Positions 38,701 through 53,100 of a stretch of DNA of 64,000 nucleotides are shown here, piece by piece (position 1 is the first letter of the stretch; each line of letters starts with the position of its first letter). The stretch is from NCBI GenBank assembly GCA_950097015.1, contig CATNEN010000039.1:5348501-5412500 (forward strand). The letters run 5' to 3'. The translations under genes were made by a program, and so were the position numbers. Source of the DNA: Macrostomum hystrix (taxonomy: Eukaryota > Platyhelminthes > Macrostomidae). The notes below the pieces were generated by a model that was not told where the DNA came from, made no database searches, and worked only from the letters and a program-made list of their open reading frames with translations.

Positions 38701-41700
38701 CTCTCCCTCACTCTCTCCCTTAATCTCTCCCCTTCTCTCCCCTTCTCTCACCTTCTCTCCCCTTCCCTCCCCTTCTCTCCCCTTCTCTTACCTTCTCTCC
38801 CCTTCTCTTACCTTCTCTCCCTTTCTCTCACCTTCACTCCCCTTCTCTCCCCTTCTCTCCCCTTCTCTCCCCTTCTCTCCCCTTCTCTCCCCTTCTCTTA
38901 CCTTCTCTCCCTTCTCTCACCTTCTCTCCCCTTCTCTCCCCTTCTCTTACCTTCTCTCCCTTTCTCTCACCTTCTCTCCCCTTCTCTCCCCTTCTCTCCC
39001 CTTCTCTCCTTCTATCAACTACCCTCCCCTTCTCTCCCCTTCTCTCCCCTTCTCTCACCTTCTCTCCCCTTCCCTCCCCTTCTCTCCCCTTCTCTTACCT
39101 TCTCTCACCTTCTCTCCCCTTCTCTCCCCTTCTCTTCCCCTTCTCTCCCCTTCTCTCCCCTTCTCTCCCCTTCTCTCCCCTTCTCTCACCTTCTCTCCCC
39201 TTCTCTCCCCCTCTCTCCTTCTATCAACTACCCTCCCCTTCTCTCCCCTTCTCTCCCCTTCTCTCCCCCTCCCTCCCCTTCTCCCCCTTCTCTCCCCTTC
39301 TCTCTTTCTCTCCCCTTCTCTCCCCTTCTCTCTTTCTCTCCCCTTCTGTCTTTCTCTCCCCTTCTCTCACATTCCCTCCCCTTCTCTCCCCTTCTCTTAC
39401 CTTCTCTTCCCTTCTCTCCCTTCTCTCCCCTTCTCTCACCTTCTCTCCCCTTCTCTCCCCTTCCCCCTTCTCTCCCCTTCTCTTACCTTCTCTCCCCTTC
39501 TCTCCCCTTCTCTCCCCTTCTCTCCCCTTCTCTCTTTCTCTCCCCTTCTCTCTTTCTCTCCTCTTCTCTCTTTCTCTCCCCTTCTCTCCCCTTCTCTCAC
39601 CTTCTCTCACCTTCCCTCCCCTTCTCTCTTTCTCTCCCCTTCTGTCTTTCTCTCCCCTTCTCTCACATTCCCTCCCCTTCTCTCCCCTTCTCTTACCTTC
39701 TCTTCCCTTCTCTCCCTTCTCTCCCCTTCTCTCACCTTCTCTCCCCTTCTCTCCCCTTCCCCCTTCTCTCCCCTTCTCTTACCTTCTCTCCCCTTCTCTC
39801 CCCTTCTCTCCCCTTCTCTCCCCTTCTCTCTTTCTCTCCCCTTCTCTCTTTCTCTCCTCTTCTCTCTTTCTCTCCCCTTCTCTCCCCTTCTCTCACCTTC
39901 TCTCACCTTCCCTCCCCTTCTCTCTTTCTCTCCCCTTCTGTCTTTCTCTCCCCTTCTCTCACATTCCCTCCCGTTCTCTCCCCTTCTCTTACCTTCTCTT
40001 CCCTTCTCTCCCTTCTCTCCCCTTCTCTCACCTTCTCTCCCCTTCTCTCACCTTCCCTCCCCTTCTCTCCCCTTCTCTCCCCTTCTCTCCCCTTCTCTCC
40101 CCTTCTCTCCCCTTCTCTCCCCTTCTCTCTTTCTCTCCCCTTCTCTCTTTCTCTCCCCTTCTCTCTTTCTCTCCCCTTCTCTCTTTCTCTCCCCTTCTCT
40201 CTTTCTCTCACCTTCCCTCCCCTTCTCTCCCCTTCTCTCCCCTTCTCTCCCATAATCCCTCACTCAGCCCTACTCTCTTCCTTTTCTACCAAAAAGATAA
40301 GCTCTGTATCTTGGAGCGATTCTGCACAACAACTTTCAGTCTCGCATAACAGGCTAGATGGGGCGCAGTCTTGTTGCCATTAAACTGTGTGCGCCCTCTA
40401 CCTGTTAATCTCAGCCCTACTGTCGCAAGATCAATGTAATTTTATCCTGCAAACACCTTGAATTCGGACGGCCTATGGTGGTGCATTAATCCCCTGCATA
40501 TAAGCTCCGCCAGACATGGATCTATAATTTGCTAAGTAATTATGTTTGTTTTTAACGTCTTATTTTTGATTGCGTAAGACCCCAGTAACAAGACGAAGAG
40601 ACCAGACAGGCAGAGGGTGGCAACGTGAAAGAAAAATTCAATCCGACATAATCATAGCTTTGCTGCTCTCCCTGGGGGGTCGACTAACCATTGCAGTGGC
40701 ATATACTGCTTAGAATTCATATTGCGTACATAACCTTCTCGTGGATGGCAGCATTGTCACTGGACCTCCGCGGCTGCGGTTCGGGTGAAAAACTAGATAA
40801 GAAGGACCATGAAAGAGATAAGATTTTAGAGAATATTAGGAAAGTAACTGGGAATAATATCGAATTTATGAAGCTCGATAATCATATTATTTATTATATT
40901 TTCAGAGGGCTATAAAAAACGTTCGCATCGTTTTGGTGACACTAGACCCGCAGCCAGCGAGGAGGCAATTCTGCCCATTCCGCTGACTCCTGGGCACACA
41001 CGCACACAGGTGTGTACATCTGCCCAGACTTTCTCATCGTCAGGCAGTGTACACTTTCACAGTGTACACTTTTCAGGTTGGCCCTCAAGGGCGGAAATTG
41101 CACGACAAGCCCCAAAGCCTTCTCTCTGCGGCTGCGCCCCGAATGAATGTGGCCTCGCCGCAGAATCGAGCTCAGGGATCCTGGTGCGAGAGGCAGACGC
41201 GTTGACCGCTCTGCCACCGACCCCTAGAAACTAAATTTCAGCACAACAAAGGTTTCTTTCGATGCACATTTTCAGGTGTATAACTGACTTTTGAATCAAC
41301 CGACAATTGAGATTGAAAGAGAAATATCAAAATATATATAGACTTCTAGAATCTTGGATCATAGCCGCTTCTGAAACAAACATGTTTTTCTATTTCCAAA
41401 CTAATCAGATAATTTATCGGAACATAGAAAATGCTTAGAAATTATTCGCCGCAATTGTCATTCGATTTGCCGCATACTCCGCAGATCAAATTGGCATGCC
41501 AATTATAGTACCAATCATGCTTAACACGGTAAAAATGTCATGTCTTAAGTTTGAACTGAAAGGTTTCGGATTAATTGATTTTACCATTGTATCTCAACAG
41601 CCAGTCAAGAGTGTTAACAGCGCTCTCTGCAACACGGAACAACGAATTATATAGGAAACAAAATGCCAACACAGACATAACAAACCGACAAGTTTAGATG

Positions 41701-44700
41701 GTCTGCGCGAATCAAAAGCACAAAGCTTGGAAAGCAACAGGAATTGCCGATTGCGCAAAAAGTACTTTGGCGCTATTTCTAAGAAATTACTTTAGTTTTC
41801 TAAGAAAATATTATTGCAAAAATATGACCCAGACTCACTTCTAACGTAGAGATGCGCCGTCTCTGATAGGACAGTGCCGACTGAGTTTGTCACCGAGCAC
41901 TGGTACGATCCATCATCTTCTTGAACCACCTTCTTGATGATCAGCGAACCGTCTGGAGGGTGGATGGTGGATTGTGGATTGTGGATTGTAGATTGTGGAT
42001 TGTAAATTGTAGATAGTAGATAATGGATTTTAGATTGTAGACTGTGGATTGTAGATAGTGGATTGTGGATTGTTGACTGTGGATTGTAGATAGTGGATTG
42101 TGGATTGTTGACTGTGGATTGTAGATAGTGGATTGTGGATTGTTGACTGTGGATTGTAGATAGTGGTTTGTGGATTGTTGACTGTGGATTGTAGATAGTA
42201 GATTGTGGATTGTGGATTGTAGATAGTGGATTGTAGATAGTGGATTGTAGATAGTGGATTATGGATTGCAGACTGTGGATTGTAGATTGTAGATAGTGGA
42301 TTGTGGATTGTGGATTGTAGATTGTAGATAGTGGATTGTAGATAGTGGATTGTAGACTGTGGATTGTGGATTGTTGACTGTGGATTGTAGATAGTAGATT
42401 GTGGATTGTGGATTGTAGATAGTGGATTGTAGATTGTGGATTGTGGATTGTAGATAGTGGATTGTAGACTGTGGACTGTGGATTGTGGATTGTAGATTGT
42501 GGATTGTAGACTGCAGACTGTGGACTGCAGATTGTGGACTGTAGATTGGGGATTGTGGATTGTGGATTGTGAATTGTGGATTGTGGATTGTAGATTGTGG
42601 ATTGTGGATTGTGGATTGTGGATTGTAGATTGTGGATTGTGGATTGTGGATTGTGGATTGTGGATTCTGGATTGTGGATTGTGGATTGTGGATTGAAGAT
42701 TGTGGATTGTAGATAGTGGATTGTGGATTGTGGATTGTGGATTGTAGATTGTAGATAGTGGATTGTAGATAGTGGATTGTAGACTGTGGATTGTGGATTG
42801 TTGACTGTGGATTGTAGATAGTAGATTGTGGATTGTGGATTGTAGATAGTGGATTGTAGATTGTGGATTGTGGATTGTAGATAGTGGATTGTAGATAGTG
42901 GATTATAGATTGTAGCCTGTGGATTGTAGATAGTAGATTGTGGATTGTTGACTGTGGATTGTAGATAGTGGATTGTGGATTGTTGACTGTGGATTGTAGA
43001 TAGTAGATTGTGGATTGTGGATTGTAGATAGTGGATTGTGGATTGTAGATAGTGGATTGTAGACTGTGGATTGTGGACTGTGGACTGTAGATTGTAGATA
43101 GTGGATTGTGGACTGTGGATTGGGGATTGTAGACTGTGGATTGTAGACTGTGGATTGTGGATTGTGGACTGTAGATTGTAGATAGCGGATTGTGGACTGT
43201 GGATTGTGGATTGTAGACTGTGGATTGTAGACTGTGGATTGTGGATTGTAGACTGTGGATTGTAGACTGTGGATTGTGGATTGTAGACTGTGGATTGTAT
43301 ATAGTGGATTGTAGACTGTGGATTGTGGATTGTAGACTGTGGATTGTGGACTGCAGATTGTGGATTGTAGACTGTGGACTGTGGATTGTGGATTGTAGAT
43401 TGTGGATTGTAGACTGCAGACTGTGGACTGCAGATTGTGGACTGTAGATTGGGGATTGTGGATTGTGGATTGTGAATTGTGGATTGTGGATTGTAGATTG
43501 TGGATTGTGGATTGTGGATTGTGGATTGTAGATTGTGGATTGTGGATTGTGGATTGTGGATTGTAGATTGTGGATTGTAGATAGTGGATTGTGAATTGTG
43601 GATTGTGGATTGTAGATTGTAGATTGTGGATTGTGGATTGTGGATTGTGGATTGTAGATTGTGGATTGTGGATTGTGGATTGTGGATTGTAGATAGTGGA
43701 TTGTAGATAGTGGATTGTAGACTGTGTATTGTGGATTGTTGACTGTGGTCTGTAGATAGTAGATTGTGGATTGTGGATTGTAGATAGTGGATTGTAGATT
43801 GTGGATTGTGGATTGTAGATAGTGGATTGTAGATAGTGGATTATAGATTGTAGACTGTGGATTGTAGATAGTAGATTGTGGATTGTAGCCTGTGGATTGT
43901 AGCCTGTGGATTGTAGATAGTAGATTGTGGATTGTTGACTGTGGATTGTAGATAGTAGATTGTGGATTGTGGATTGTGGATAGTGGATTGTGGATTGTAG
44001 ATAGTGGATTGTAGACTGTGGATTGTGGACTGTGGACTGCAGATTGTGGACTGTAGATTGTGGATTGTGGATTGTGGATTGTGGATTCTGGATTGTAGAT
44101 TGTGGATTGTGGATTGTGGATTGTGGATTGTAGATTGTAGATAGTGGATTGTAGATAGTGGATTGTAGACTGTGGATTGTGGATTGTTGACTGTGGATTG
44201 TAGATACTAGATTGTGGATTGTGGATTGTAGATAGTGGATTGTAGATAGTTGATTATGGATTGTAGACTGTGGATTGTAGATAGTGGATTGTAGACTGTG
44301 GATTGTGGACTGTAGATCGTAGATAGTGGATTGTAGACTGTGGATTGTGGACTGTAGATCGTAGATAGTGGATTGTAGACTGTGGATTGTGGATTGTAGA
44401 TTGTGGATTGTAGATAGTGGATTGTAGACTGTGGATTGGGGATTGTGGATTGTAGACTGTGGATTGTGGACTGTAGATCGTAGATAGTGGATTGTAGACT
44501 GTGGATTGTGGATTGTAGATTTTAGATTGTAGATAGTGGATTTGTAGATTGTGGGTTGTAGATTGTGGATTGTGGATTGTAGATTGTGGACTGTAGATTG
44601 TGGATTGTGGATTGTAGATTGTGGACTGTAGATTGTTTGTGGATTTTGTCATCGAGACTGTGTAGTTATTAATGTTTCAAATTAGTTCATCAAATAACAA

Positions 44701-47700
44701 CCTTTAAACAGTCGACCGCCCCAAAAGTGCAAATAATTATGTTACAGACAAGAGCTCTGTATTCACTAGATTGCCTGTCCAATAACTGTTCCGTAGCCGC
44801 CAACTCAAAGACAGTTGCCAAACGGTTTGGTTTGTCACAGAGAAGCCCGCAGCAATGCGGCCACTGATTTTGTCAGGCAGTTCGCCGCGGGGCTGCTTCC
44901 GTCTGAAAACTGGGACTTACCTCCCCTCCCCCCGGCGGATGGGGCTTCGTGCAGTCTTGCTCCCCCACTCTCTCCTCTTTTTCCTGTATCTATGCTCCCC
45001 TCAGCAATTTGACTTGCGGCCACAGTAGCCTGCAGGATGTGCGCGTGTCCGCGAGTTCCAGAGGGGGCGATGGGGTATAGCAGTGAGGGCTCAGAGTTAG
45101 GCTTGGCCTGAGTAGGTATGGAGTATGTTTGGGTCCGCAATATTGGGCAGTTTAGGTGGGCATTTGGGCTGTCGGCATTCGACTGAATTGAAAATAGATA
45201 CAGCAAAGCACGCGAGCCCAGATTGGGGAGGTGGGGTAGGTGGTTCGATCTGAGAGGGCCGAAAAGAGTCCAGAAAAATGAATTGCAACACTGGCTCAGC
45301 AAACAGTGGAAATGCTGCCTTGGACTCAGACTCAAATGAATAGACCAGACTCGGGACTCTCCTAGCTATTACTAAGGCATGCCAATTTCATTCTGCTATC
45401 CAATAGGAAATGTAGAATTTGGCATACAAGCACGGAGGACTGGCAACTCTAAATAACAGTAGATAGAATTAGACTCTAGATAGAATTAGACTCTAGATAG
45501 AATTAGACTCAATTCAGATAGAATTAGACTCATTTTAGATAGAATTAGACTCAATTTAGATAGAATTAGACTCAATTTAGATAGAATTAGACTCAATTTA
45601 GATAGAATTAGACTCTAGATAGAATTAGACTCAATTTAGATAGAATTAGACTCAATTTAGATAGAATTAGACTCAATTTAGATAGAATTAGACTCAATTT
45701 AGATAGAATTAGACTCCAGATAGAATTAGACTCAATTTAGATAGAATTAGACTCATTTCAGATAGAATTAGACTCAATTTAGATAGAATTAGACTCAATT
45801 TAGATAGAATTAGACTCCAGATAGAATTAGACTCAATTTAGATAGAATTAGACTCATTTCAGATAGAATTAGACTAATTTCAGATAGAATTAGACTCATT
45901 TCAGATAGAATTATACTAATTTCAGATAGAATTAGACTCTTTTCAGATAGAATTAGACTCATTTCAGATAGAATTAGACTCATTTCAGATAGAATTAGAC
46001 TCATTTCAGATAGAATTAGACTCATTTCAGATAGAATTAGACTCATTTCAGATAGAATTAGACTCATTTCAGATAGAATTATACTCATTTCAGATAGAAT
46101 TATACTCATTTCAGATAGAATTAGACTCATTTAGATAGAATTAGACTCATTTCAGATAGAATTAGACTCATTTTAGATAGAATTAGACTCAATTCAGATA
46201 GAATTAGACTCAATTCAGATAGAATTAGACTCCAGATAGAATTAGACTCAATTTAGATAGAATTAGACTCATTTCAGATAGAATTAGACTCATTTCAGAT
46301 AGAATTAGACTAATTTCAGATAGAATTAGACTCTTTTCAGATAGAATTAGACTAATTTCAGATAGAATTAGACTCATTTCAGATAGAATTAGACTAATTT
46401 CAGATAGAATTAGACTCATTTCAGATAGAATTAGACTCATTTCAGATAGAATTATACTCATTTCAGATAGAATTATACTCATTTCAGATAGAATTATACT
46501 CATTTTAGATAGAATTAGACTCATTTCAGATAGAATTAGACTCATTTCAGATAGAATTAGACTCATTTTAGATAGAATTAGACTCAATTCAGATAGAATT
46601 AGACTCATTTTAGATAGAATTAGACTCAATTCAGATAGAATTAGACTCATTTTAGATAGAATTAGACTCATTTCAGATAGAATTAGACTCAATTCAGATA
46701 GAATTAGACTCATTTCAGATAGAATTAGACTCATTTCAGATAGAATTAGACTCAATTCAGATAGAATTAGACTCATTTCAGATAGAATTAGACTCATTTC
46801 AGATAGAATTATACTCATTTCAGATAGAATTATACTCATTTCAGATAGAATTATACTCATTTTAGATAGAATTAGACTCATTTCAGATAGAATTAGACTC
46901 ATTTTAGATAGAATTAGACTCAATTCAGATAGAATTAGACTCATTTCAGATAGAATTAGACTCAATTCAGATAGAATTAGACTCATTTTAGATAGAATTA
47001 GACTCAATTCAGATAGAATTAGACTCATTTTAGATAGAATTAGACTCAATTCAGATAGAATTAGACTCAATTCAGATAGAATTAGACTCATTTTAGATAG
47101 AATTAGACTCAATTCAGATAGAATTAGACTCAATTCAGATAGAATTAGACTCATTTTAGATAGAATTAGACTCAATTCAGATAGAATTAGACTCAATTCA
47201 GATAGAATTAGACTCAATTCAGATCGAATTAGACTCAATTGAGATAGAACGCAGCTCTGTTAAATAATGGACCAGCTGACCTGTGCTCATATTTGGTAGT
47301 AAATTGTTTTATTCTCTGAGCTGCTCAAGTCGGTGAGCAACCTACATTTTTAGGACCAGGAAATTGAGCATTGTACGGAACTTCACACATTTACTGCCTA
47401 TAAAACCATAAAGGAGTGTATCAAAGTTAGCGATAGAACCAAAGGTAAAAAAGCTCACGCAGCTTTTTCATTGATCTCTGTGATCATTCTGTGCCTTTTT
47501 CCCAAAAAAGCAACAAAGGCTCAAAGGCCACTTGAAATTGAGTGTTTTGTCTCGCAAGTGTGTTCAAAATTTTATGATAATGTACAGTTTTAAGTTCCTA
47601 TGAAAATCTTCTCTTTTGCTTCGTTGTACGCCCAAAAAATCCCAATTTAGTCACGTTTCTGACTATTCCCAGTTCCCAAATTGTGTGGCTCTGTACCCAT

Positions 47701-50108
47701 TGTTAGCTGGGTGGGTAAAAAGCGAGTGTTGAAAATAATGGAAACGAGCACTTCCTGCATTAGCCAGAGCTGAACTGTATTACAGAGGCCTTTGAGCTGG
47801 CTCTAATCCCCCGAAGCATTCACGCTAATCTCCCAAACGCAATGAGCTTGACAACTCGCTCTATAACTTCTCATCCATACAATTTTCGCTTAATTTCATT
47901 CATTCTAAAATAGGCCTATAGCGATTGTGTTTCGCGGTCGCTGATTGCTGTGACAGTCTGTCACTCAGCCAGTCAAACTTGTTCCAACTGCTTCAACTTT
48001 TTGCTTCAACTTTCGGCCCAGCGACCGCAGGAAATTTCCCTGCCAAGCCGTTGAGCCGTTGAGCGGGCAATGGCACATCATTTGGTGACACTAGACCCGC
48101 AGCCAGCGAGGAGGCAATTCTGCCCGCTGTCTCCTGAGCACACACGCACGCCGATACTGTACACAGGCACACTCTCCAACAGGTGTGTACATCTGCCCTG
48201 ACTTTCTCATCGCCAGGCAGTTTACACTCTCACTGTGCCTTTGAGGTTGGCCCTCAAGGGCGTAAATTGCACGACAATCCCCCAAGCCTTCCCTCCGCGG
48301 CTGCGCCCAAAATAAGGTTTTAGGGAGGAAGGTTTTAGGGAATGATAAGTTTTGGTTTTCTAGTAACTTTTTTGGGAGTGAAGACTTTATTAAATAGAAA
48401 TAGTAGGATGACAGATGGATATGACACCTGGGTGTACAACCAGTGTCACGGCCGCTGCTATTGTGCAGTGTACAGCCTCTCAGTCCATGGACAGGGGAGG
48501 CCGTCTCACCCGCATCAATTTCTACCGCATCCAGCAAGTTTAGAATGAAACTAGGACAGAACAATTTGGTTCGCGCCCATTGTATTTCTTGTTAAAGTAC
48601 TTTGTTGGCATGCTAAGCAAGTGAATTGGCCAAAGACGGATGAATTGCTGAGACAGTGTGAGTGGAAGGTGCTCAATATAATTTCTTCCTTCGCTGCCCT
48701 CCCACTTTCTTGACCCTGCCTACTCAGGCGTACTCGGTGGCTCACATTTTTCGCCTTTCAAATAATATCCTCCCGCTGAAGTAGGCCCCATGAGTTCAAA
48801 GCTCAGCAGCTCATTGAGAGCTTCGGTCAGCTTCCGCTGGCTCGCTCTTAAGTCCCGAAAGCGATCAGGGCTGACGTCTCCGAGTCTCTGAGCTCAAAAT
48901 CTGGCTTAGGAATTCGAGGCCACGCCTTAGCAACCGAGATGGGAACTTTTAAATTTATATACACGATAGGATTCTGAAATACTAAACCATCGTACTCCAG
49001 AAAAATGGATGAGACGGCTTTGAGCACTGCTCAGATTGCAAGTCTGAGCGCTCCATTTCAAACCCAGCAGATTTATTTTAGAATTTTCGAAAGCTATTTT
49101 ATTAGCTTCTTATTTGGCTCTGCGAGACTATGCAAAGAAGCGCAAGAAATTGATGTTCTCTTACTTTTGGTGAGCTGGTATCTGGGTAGACTCAAATCCA
49201 GACGAATGTTCGATCGGATCCACTCGTGCCGCATCGGCTGCGCGCCCTCTGCCAGACAGTTCAGCTCCACTCGCTGATCGGACTCGCTGACTAGCAGCCT
49301 CGGCTGCACCACAATGTGAGGAAACCCGGGCGGTCCGGCTGCGGGCGGAGGGGGTGGGGCAGAGGGGGCGTCTGCGATAGTGGCGCGCGGAGGGGGTGGG
49401 GCAGAGGGGACGGCTGCGATAGTGGCGCGCGGAGGGGGTGAGGCAGAGGGGACGGCTGCGATAGTGGCGGGCGGAGGGGGTGGGGCAGAGGGGACGTCTG
49501 CGATTGTGGCGGGCGGAGGGGGTGGGGCAGAGGTGGCGGCGGCGATAGTGGCGGGCGGAGGGTAAAGGGCACAAATCACGAAGCAGAGAGCCTCACGCGA
49601 GCCAGGCGCAAACACGTAGAGAGTGGCGTTCGCCATCGCGGGCGCCAGCGCGACTGCGTTTCTGGCGACGCAAGTCACCACTGCGCCGTTGTGCTGCTCC
49701 GCGTCTAGAGTGTCAATCTTCAGCACCTGGCCGAATGCAATGCTGAACGCGTAGTAGCGGCTGCTACCCTGCAGAGCGTTCAGAGACACCGGCCGACCAT
49801 TCAGCAGCCATTGAATCTCAGGCGCCGGACTGCCCTCGGCTCGGCAGTACAGCAATGCCGCGGAGCCGTGAAGCATTCGCAGCGTCTCCGGGCCCTGAAC
49901 AATGCGCGCATCCTCTGCGGGTGGTCAGTTTAAATGGTGTCGGTCAGTTTTCTAGGTTTACACATTCCGCCATCGTTCCATCTGCGAACGAGAACCTGCG
50001 TGGATACCTGGCATCAGTAGCACCCACCTGTCAGCTGTCTCCCGTGTACTTTTACCCCCATCCCCAAAGTCTTCTTTTCTAACACAGAATAGAAGCCATT
50101 CTCTTGAG

Positions 50109-50147
<39 letters not shown>

Positions 50148-53100
50148 AACCATTGGCGCAGTTTGCAGTGCTGACTTGAGGTTCCACTCTATGAGGACTC
50201 TCCAATAATAACTTGATTGTCTTTCATTCAAGTTTTGGAAAACAATGAACAAAATTTAGAGCGCGTGGGAAAATTGAAGACAAAGCACAGCTGCCTGCTC
50301 AACCAGCGATCGATACTGTTAATGCCGCGCTGTTCGATGTTATTTTTTATTAAAATTTACAGTTTTTTGACAGAAATACTGTCATTAGAGTTATTTGTCA
50401 CGAAGATCACAAACTCTGTCAGCTGTGGTGAGTATATGCTGTGAGCACAACAGCTTTGAGCTGTCAGATCCGCGATTTCGTCTCCGTGAGCCTATGCTCA
50501 TGCAATTTCTAAGCATTGGGAGCTCCTGATCTCAATGTCAAACGCCCGCCATCTAGGGGTAGCGCGTAGCTTTGTGGGATCGGTTTGGACAGGTAAAGAT
50601 ACGCATTGTCGGTGCTAATTAATTATTCACTAGCTAGTCTCTCTGGTTGCTGTATCCGGGCTGGCTTGCTGGCTCTCAGTGGCATCACACTTTTCAGTGC
50701 TCAACATTTCAAAGGCCTGCCTCTGTCTCTATGCGGACTTACTGCGATCAAAGTCTACGAAATAATAGCTCTCTGAATCGCTGCTGCTGCTGCTGCTGCT
50801 GCTGCCGATTTTGTCGAATTCAATAGCAGCTGCCGCTGTAAATGCATTGGCGGCCAATCGTGGCGATGCTGTCACATGCCTCGCACAATGAATATGACGT
50901 CATAAGTTAAGGATTTTTTCTATGCACATGAAGAGATCAGGCACGCGAGAAAGGGATGGGATTTCGCCAGCTCGGGACAGTATATTGGGCGGCCCAAGAT
51001 GATTTGAGGTAAAATAGAAAACGGTCGATTTCGCTTTTTGTGCCATAGACAAACCTGTTGCGAGTTTTGGACCTTGATTATTATTTTTTTCGGATTACGC
51101 TGAAAACTAAGTCACTGCATCCTCAGTCACTCCCCTGCACCCTCAGTCACTCCCCTGCACCCTCAGTCACTCCCCTGCACCCTCAGTCACTCCCCTGCAC
51201 CCTCAGTCACTCCCCTGCACCCTCAGTCACTCCCCTGCACCCTCAGTCACTCCCCTGCACCCTCAGTCACTCCCCTGCACCCTCAGTCACTCCCCTGCAC
51301 CCTCAGTCACTCCCCTGCACCCTCAGTCACTCCCCTGCACCCTCAGTCACTCCCCTGCACCCTCAGTCACTCCCCTGCACCCTCAGTCACTCCCCTGCAC
51401 CCTCAGTCACTCCCTCAGTCACTCTCCTATGATCTCAGTCACTCACCAGCACTCTCGGCCACTTTCTCAGTCACTCTCAGAGTCTGGAGGGCTGCGATCG
51501 GGATTGCTGGTTTCGGCATTACAAGGCCTCGGTAACCCCGATAGAAGAAAGTTGTTGTGGCAGGTCAAGCCCTAGCTTTGATTCATTCCGCGAAGATCAA
51601 TCACCCTGCCCCTGAATGCAGGAAATCTCAAATTTTGCCGAGCAAAAAGTGAAAGATTTACGATCCGGCCTGAAGCAACTGCAAAATTCTCAGACTGTTC
51701 GCTCTCTTGGTCATGCCAATAATTTTTTCAAGCGGAATAATTTATGCTAATTTTTCTTTTAGGTCAAAACATTTCGAATTTTAGAGGCGCAAACAAAACA
51801 GGTTCGACTTGCAACTTCTAACATTTCTTGACTCTAGACAACCAAAGCTCAACTAATCTCAATTAGATATGCCTACACATTCTCACCCAGTCTCACCTAA
51901 TCTTATCTAGATCTCTCTAACCAATCTCACCCAGTCTCACCTAATCTTATCTAGATCTCTCTAACCAATCTCACAAAATCTCACCTAATCTTATCTAGAT
52001 CTCTCTAACCAATCTCACAAAATCTCACCTAATCTTATCTAGATCTCTCTAACCAATCTCACAAAATCTCACCTAATCTTATCTAGATCTCTCTAACCAA
52101 TCCCACAAAATCTCACCTAATCTTATCTAGATCTCTCTAACCAATCTCACAAAATCTCACCTAATCTTATCTAGATCTCTCTAACCAATCTCACAAAATC
52201 TCACCTAATCTTATCTAGATCTCTCTAACCAATCTCACAAAATCTCACCTAATCTTATCTAGATCTCTCTAACCAATCCCACAAAATCTCACCTAATCTT
52301 ATCTAGATCTCTCTAACCAATCTCACAAAATCTCACCTAATCTTATCTAAATCTCTCTAACCAATCTCACAAAATCTCACCTAATCTTATCTAGATCTCT
52401 AACCAATCTCACAAAATCTCACCTAATCTTATCTAGATCTCTCTAACCAATCTCACAAAATCTCACCTAATCTTATCTAGATCTCTCTAACCAATCTCAC
52501 AAAATCTCACCTAATCTTATCTAGATCTCTCTAACCAATCTCACAAAATCTCACCTAATCTTATCTAAATCTCTCTAACCAATCTCACAAAATCTCACCT
52601 AATCTTATCTAGATCTCTCTAACCAATCTCACAAAATCTCACCTATTCTCATCCAATCTCACCGATCTCTCTAACCAGATTTCAGCCAAATCTCACCCAT
52701 TTCTCTGTAGCCCAATCTCACCCATTTCTCTGTAGCCCAATCTCCCCCATTTCTCTGTAGCCCAATCTCACCCACTTTTCGCCTCGCAGAATATCTCGCA
52801 CTCCATCGCTGTGAAACTGTGACCCTTAAAGGATTCTCTTTCCAACTCTCAGCAATGCCCGGCCCTCAGTTCCCTAAATGCAATTTACCCAATGAAGGCT
52901 TCTAGAAGCATCAACCCGATCGGGGGCAAGGCTATTTAAGCTGAGAGTATGCGGCACTGGGTTTAGAGATGATGAGGCATAGAAACCTTCCTCCGAGTAG
53001 TAGCTACGGTACTTCGATGGATTGACCTTGATCAATTGTTAAAACTTATTTCTTTTTTGCTCCGAATCTCGCTGCTATCGCTGACTAAAAGGGGACAAAA

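Noticed and set aside
38633-40255. 540-residue plus-strand open frame (Ser/Pro/Leu/Phe) and matching Arg/Glu/Gly minus frames
   Set aside because: Pure product of the C/T tandem tract; open in several frames at once and without any unique sequence.
46225-47238. 337-residue minus frame of MSLILSE repeats
   Set aside because: 21-bp satellite with a multiple-of-three unit inside phosphatase intron 3; no start, domain or splice context of its own.
51880-52645. CRISPR-like regular array
   Set aside because: No unique spacers; contiguous 44-bp tandem repeats in an animal intron.
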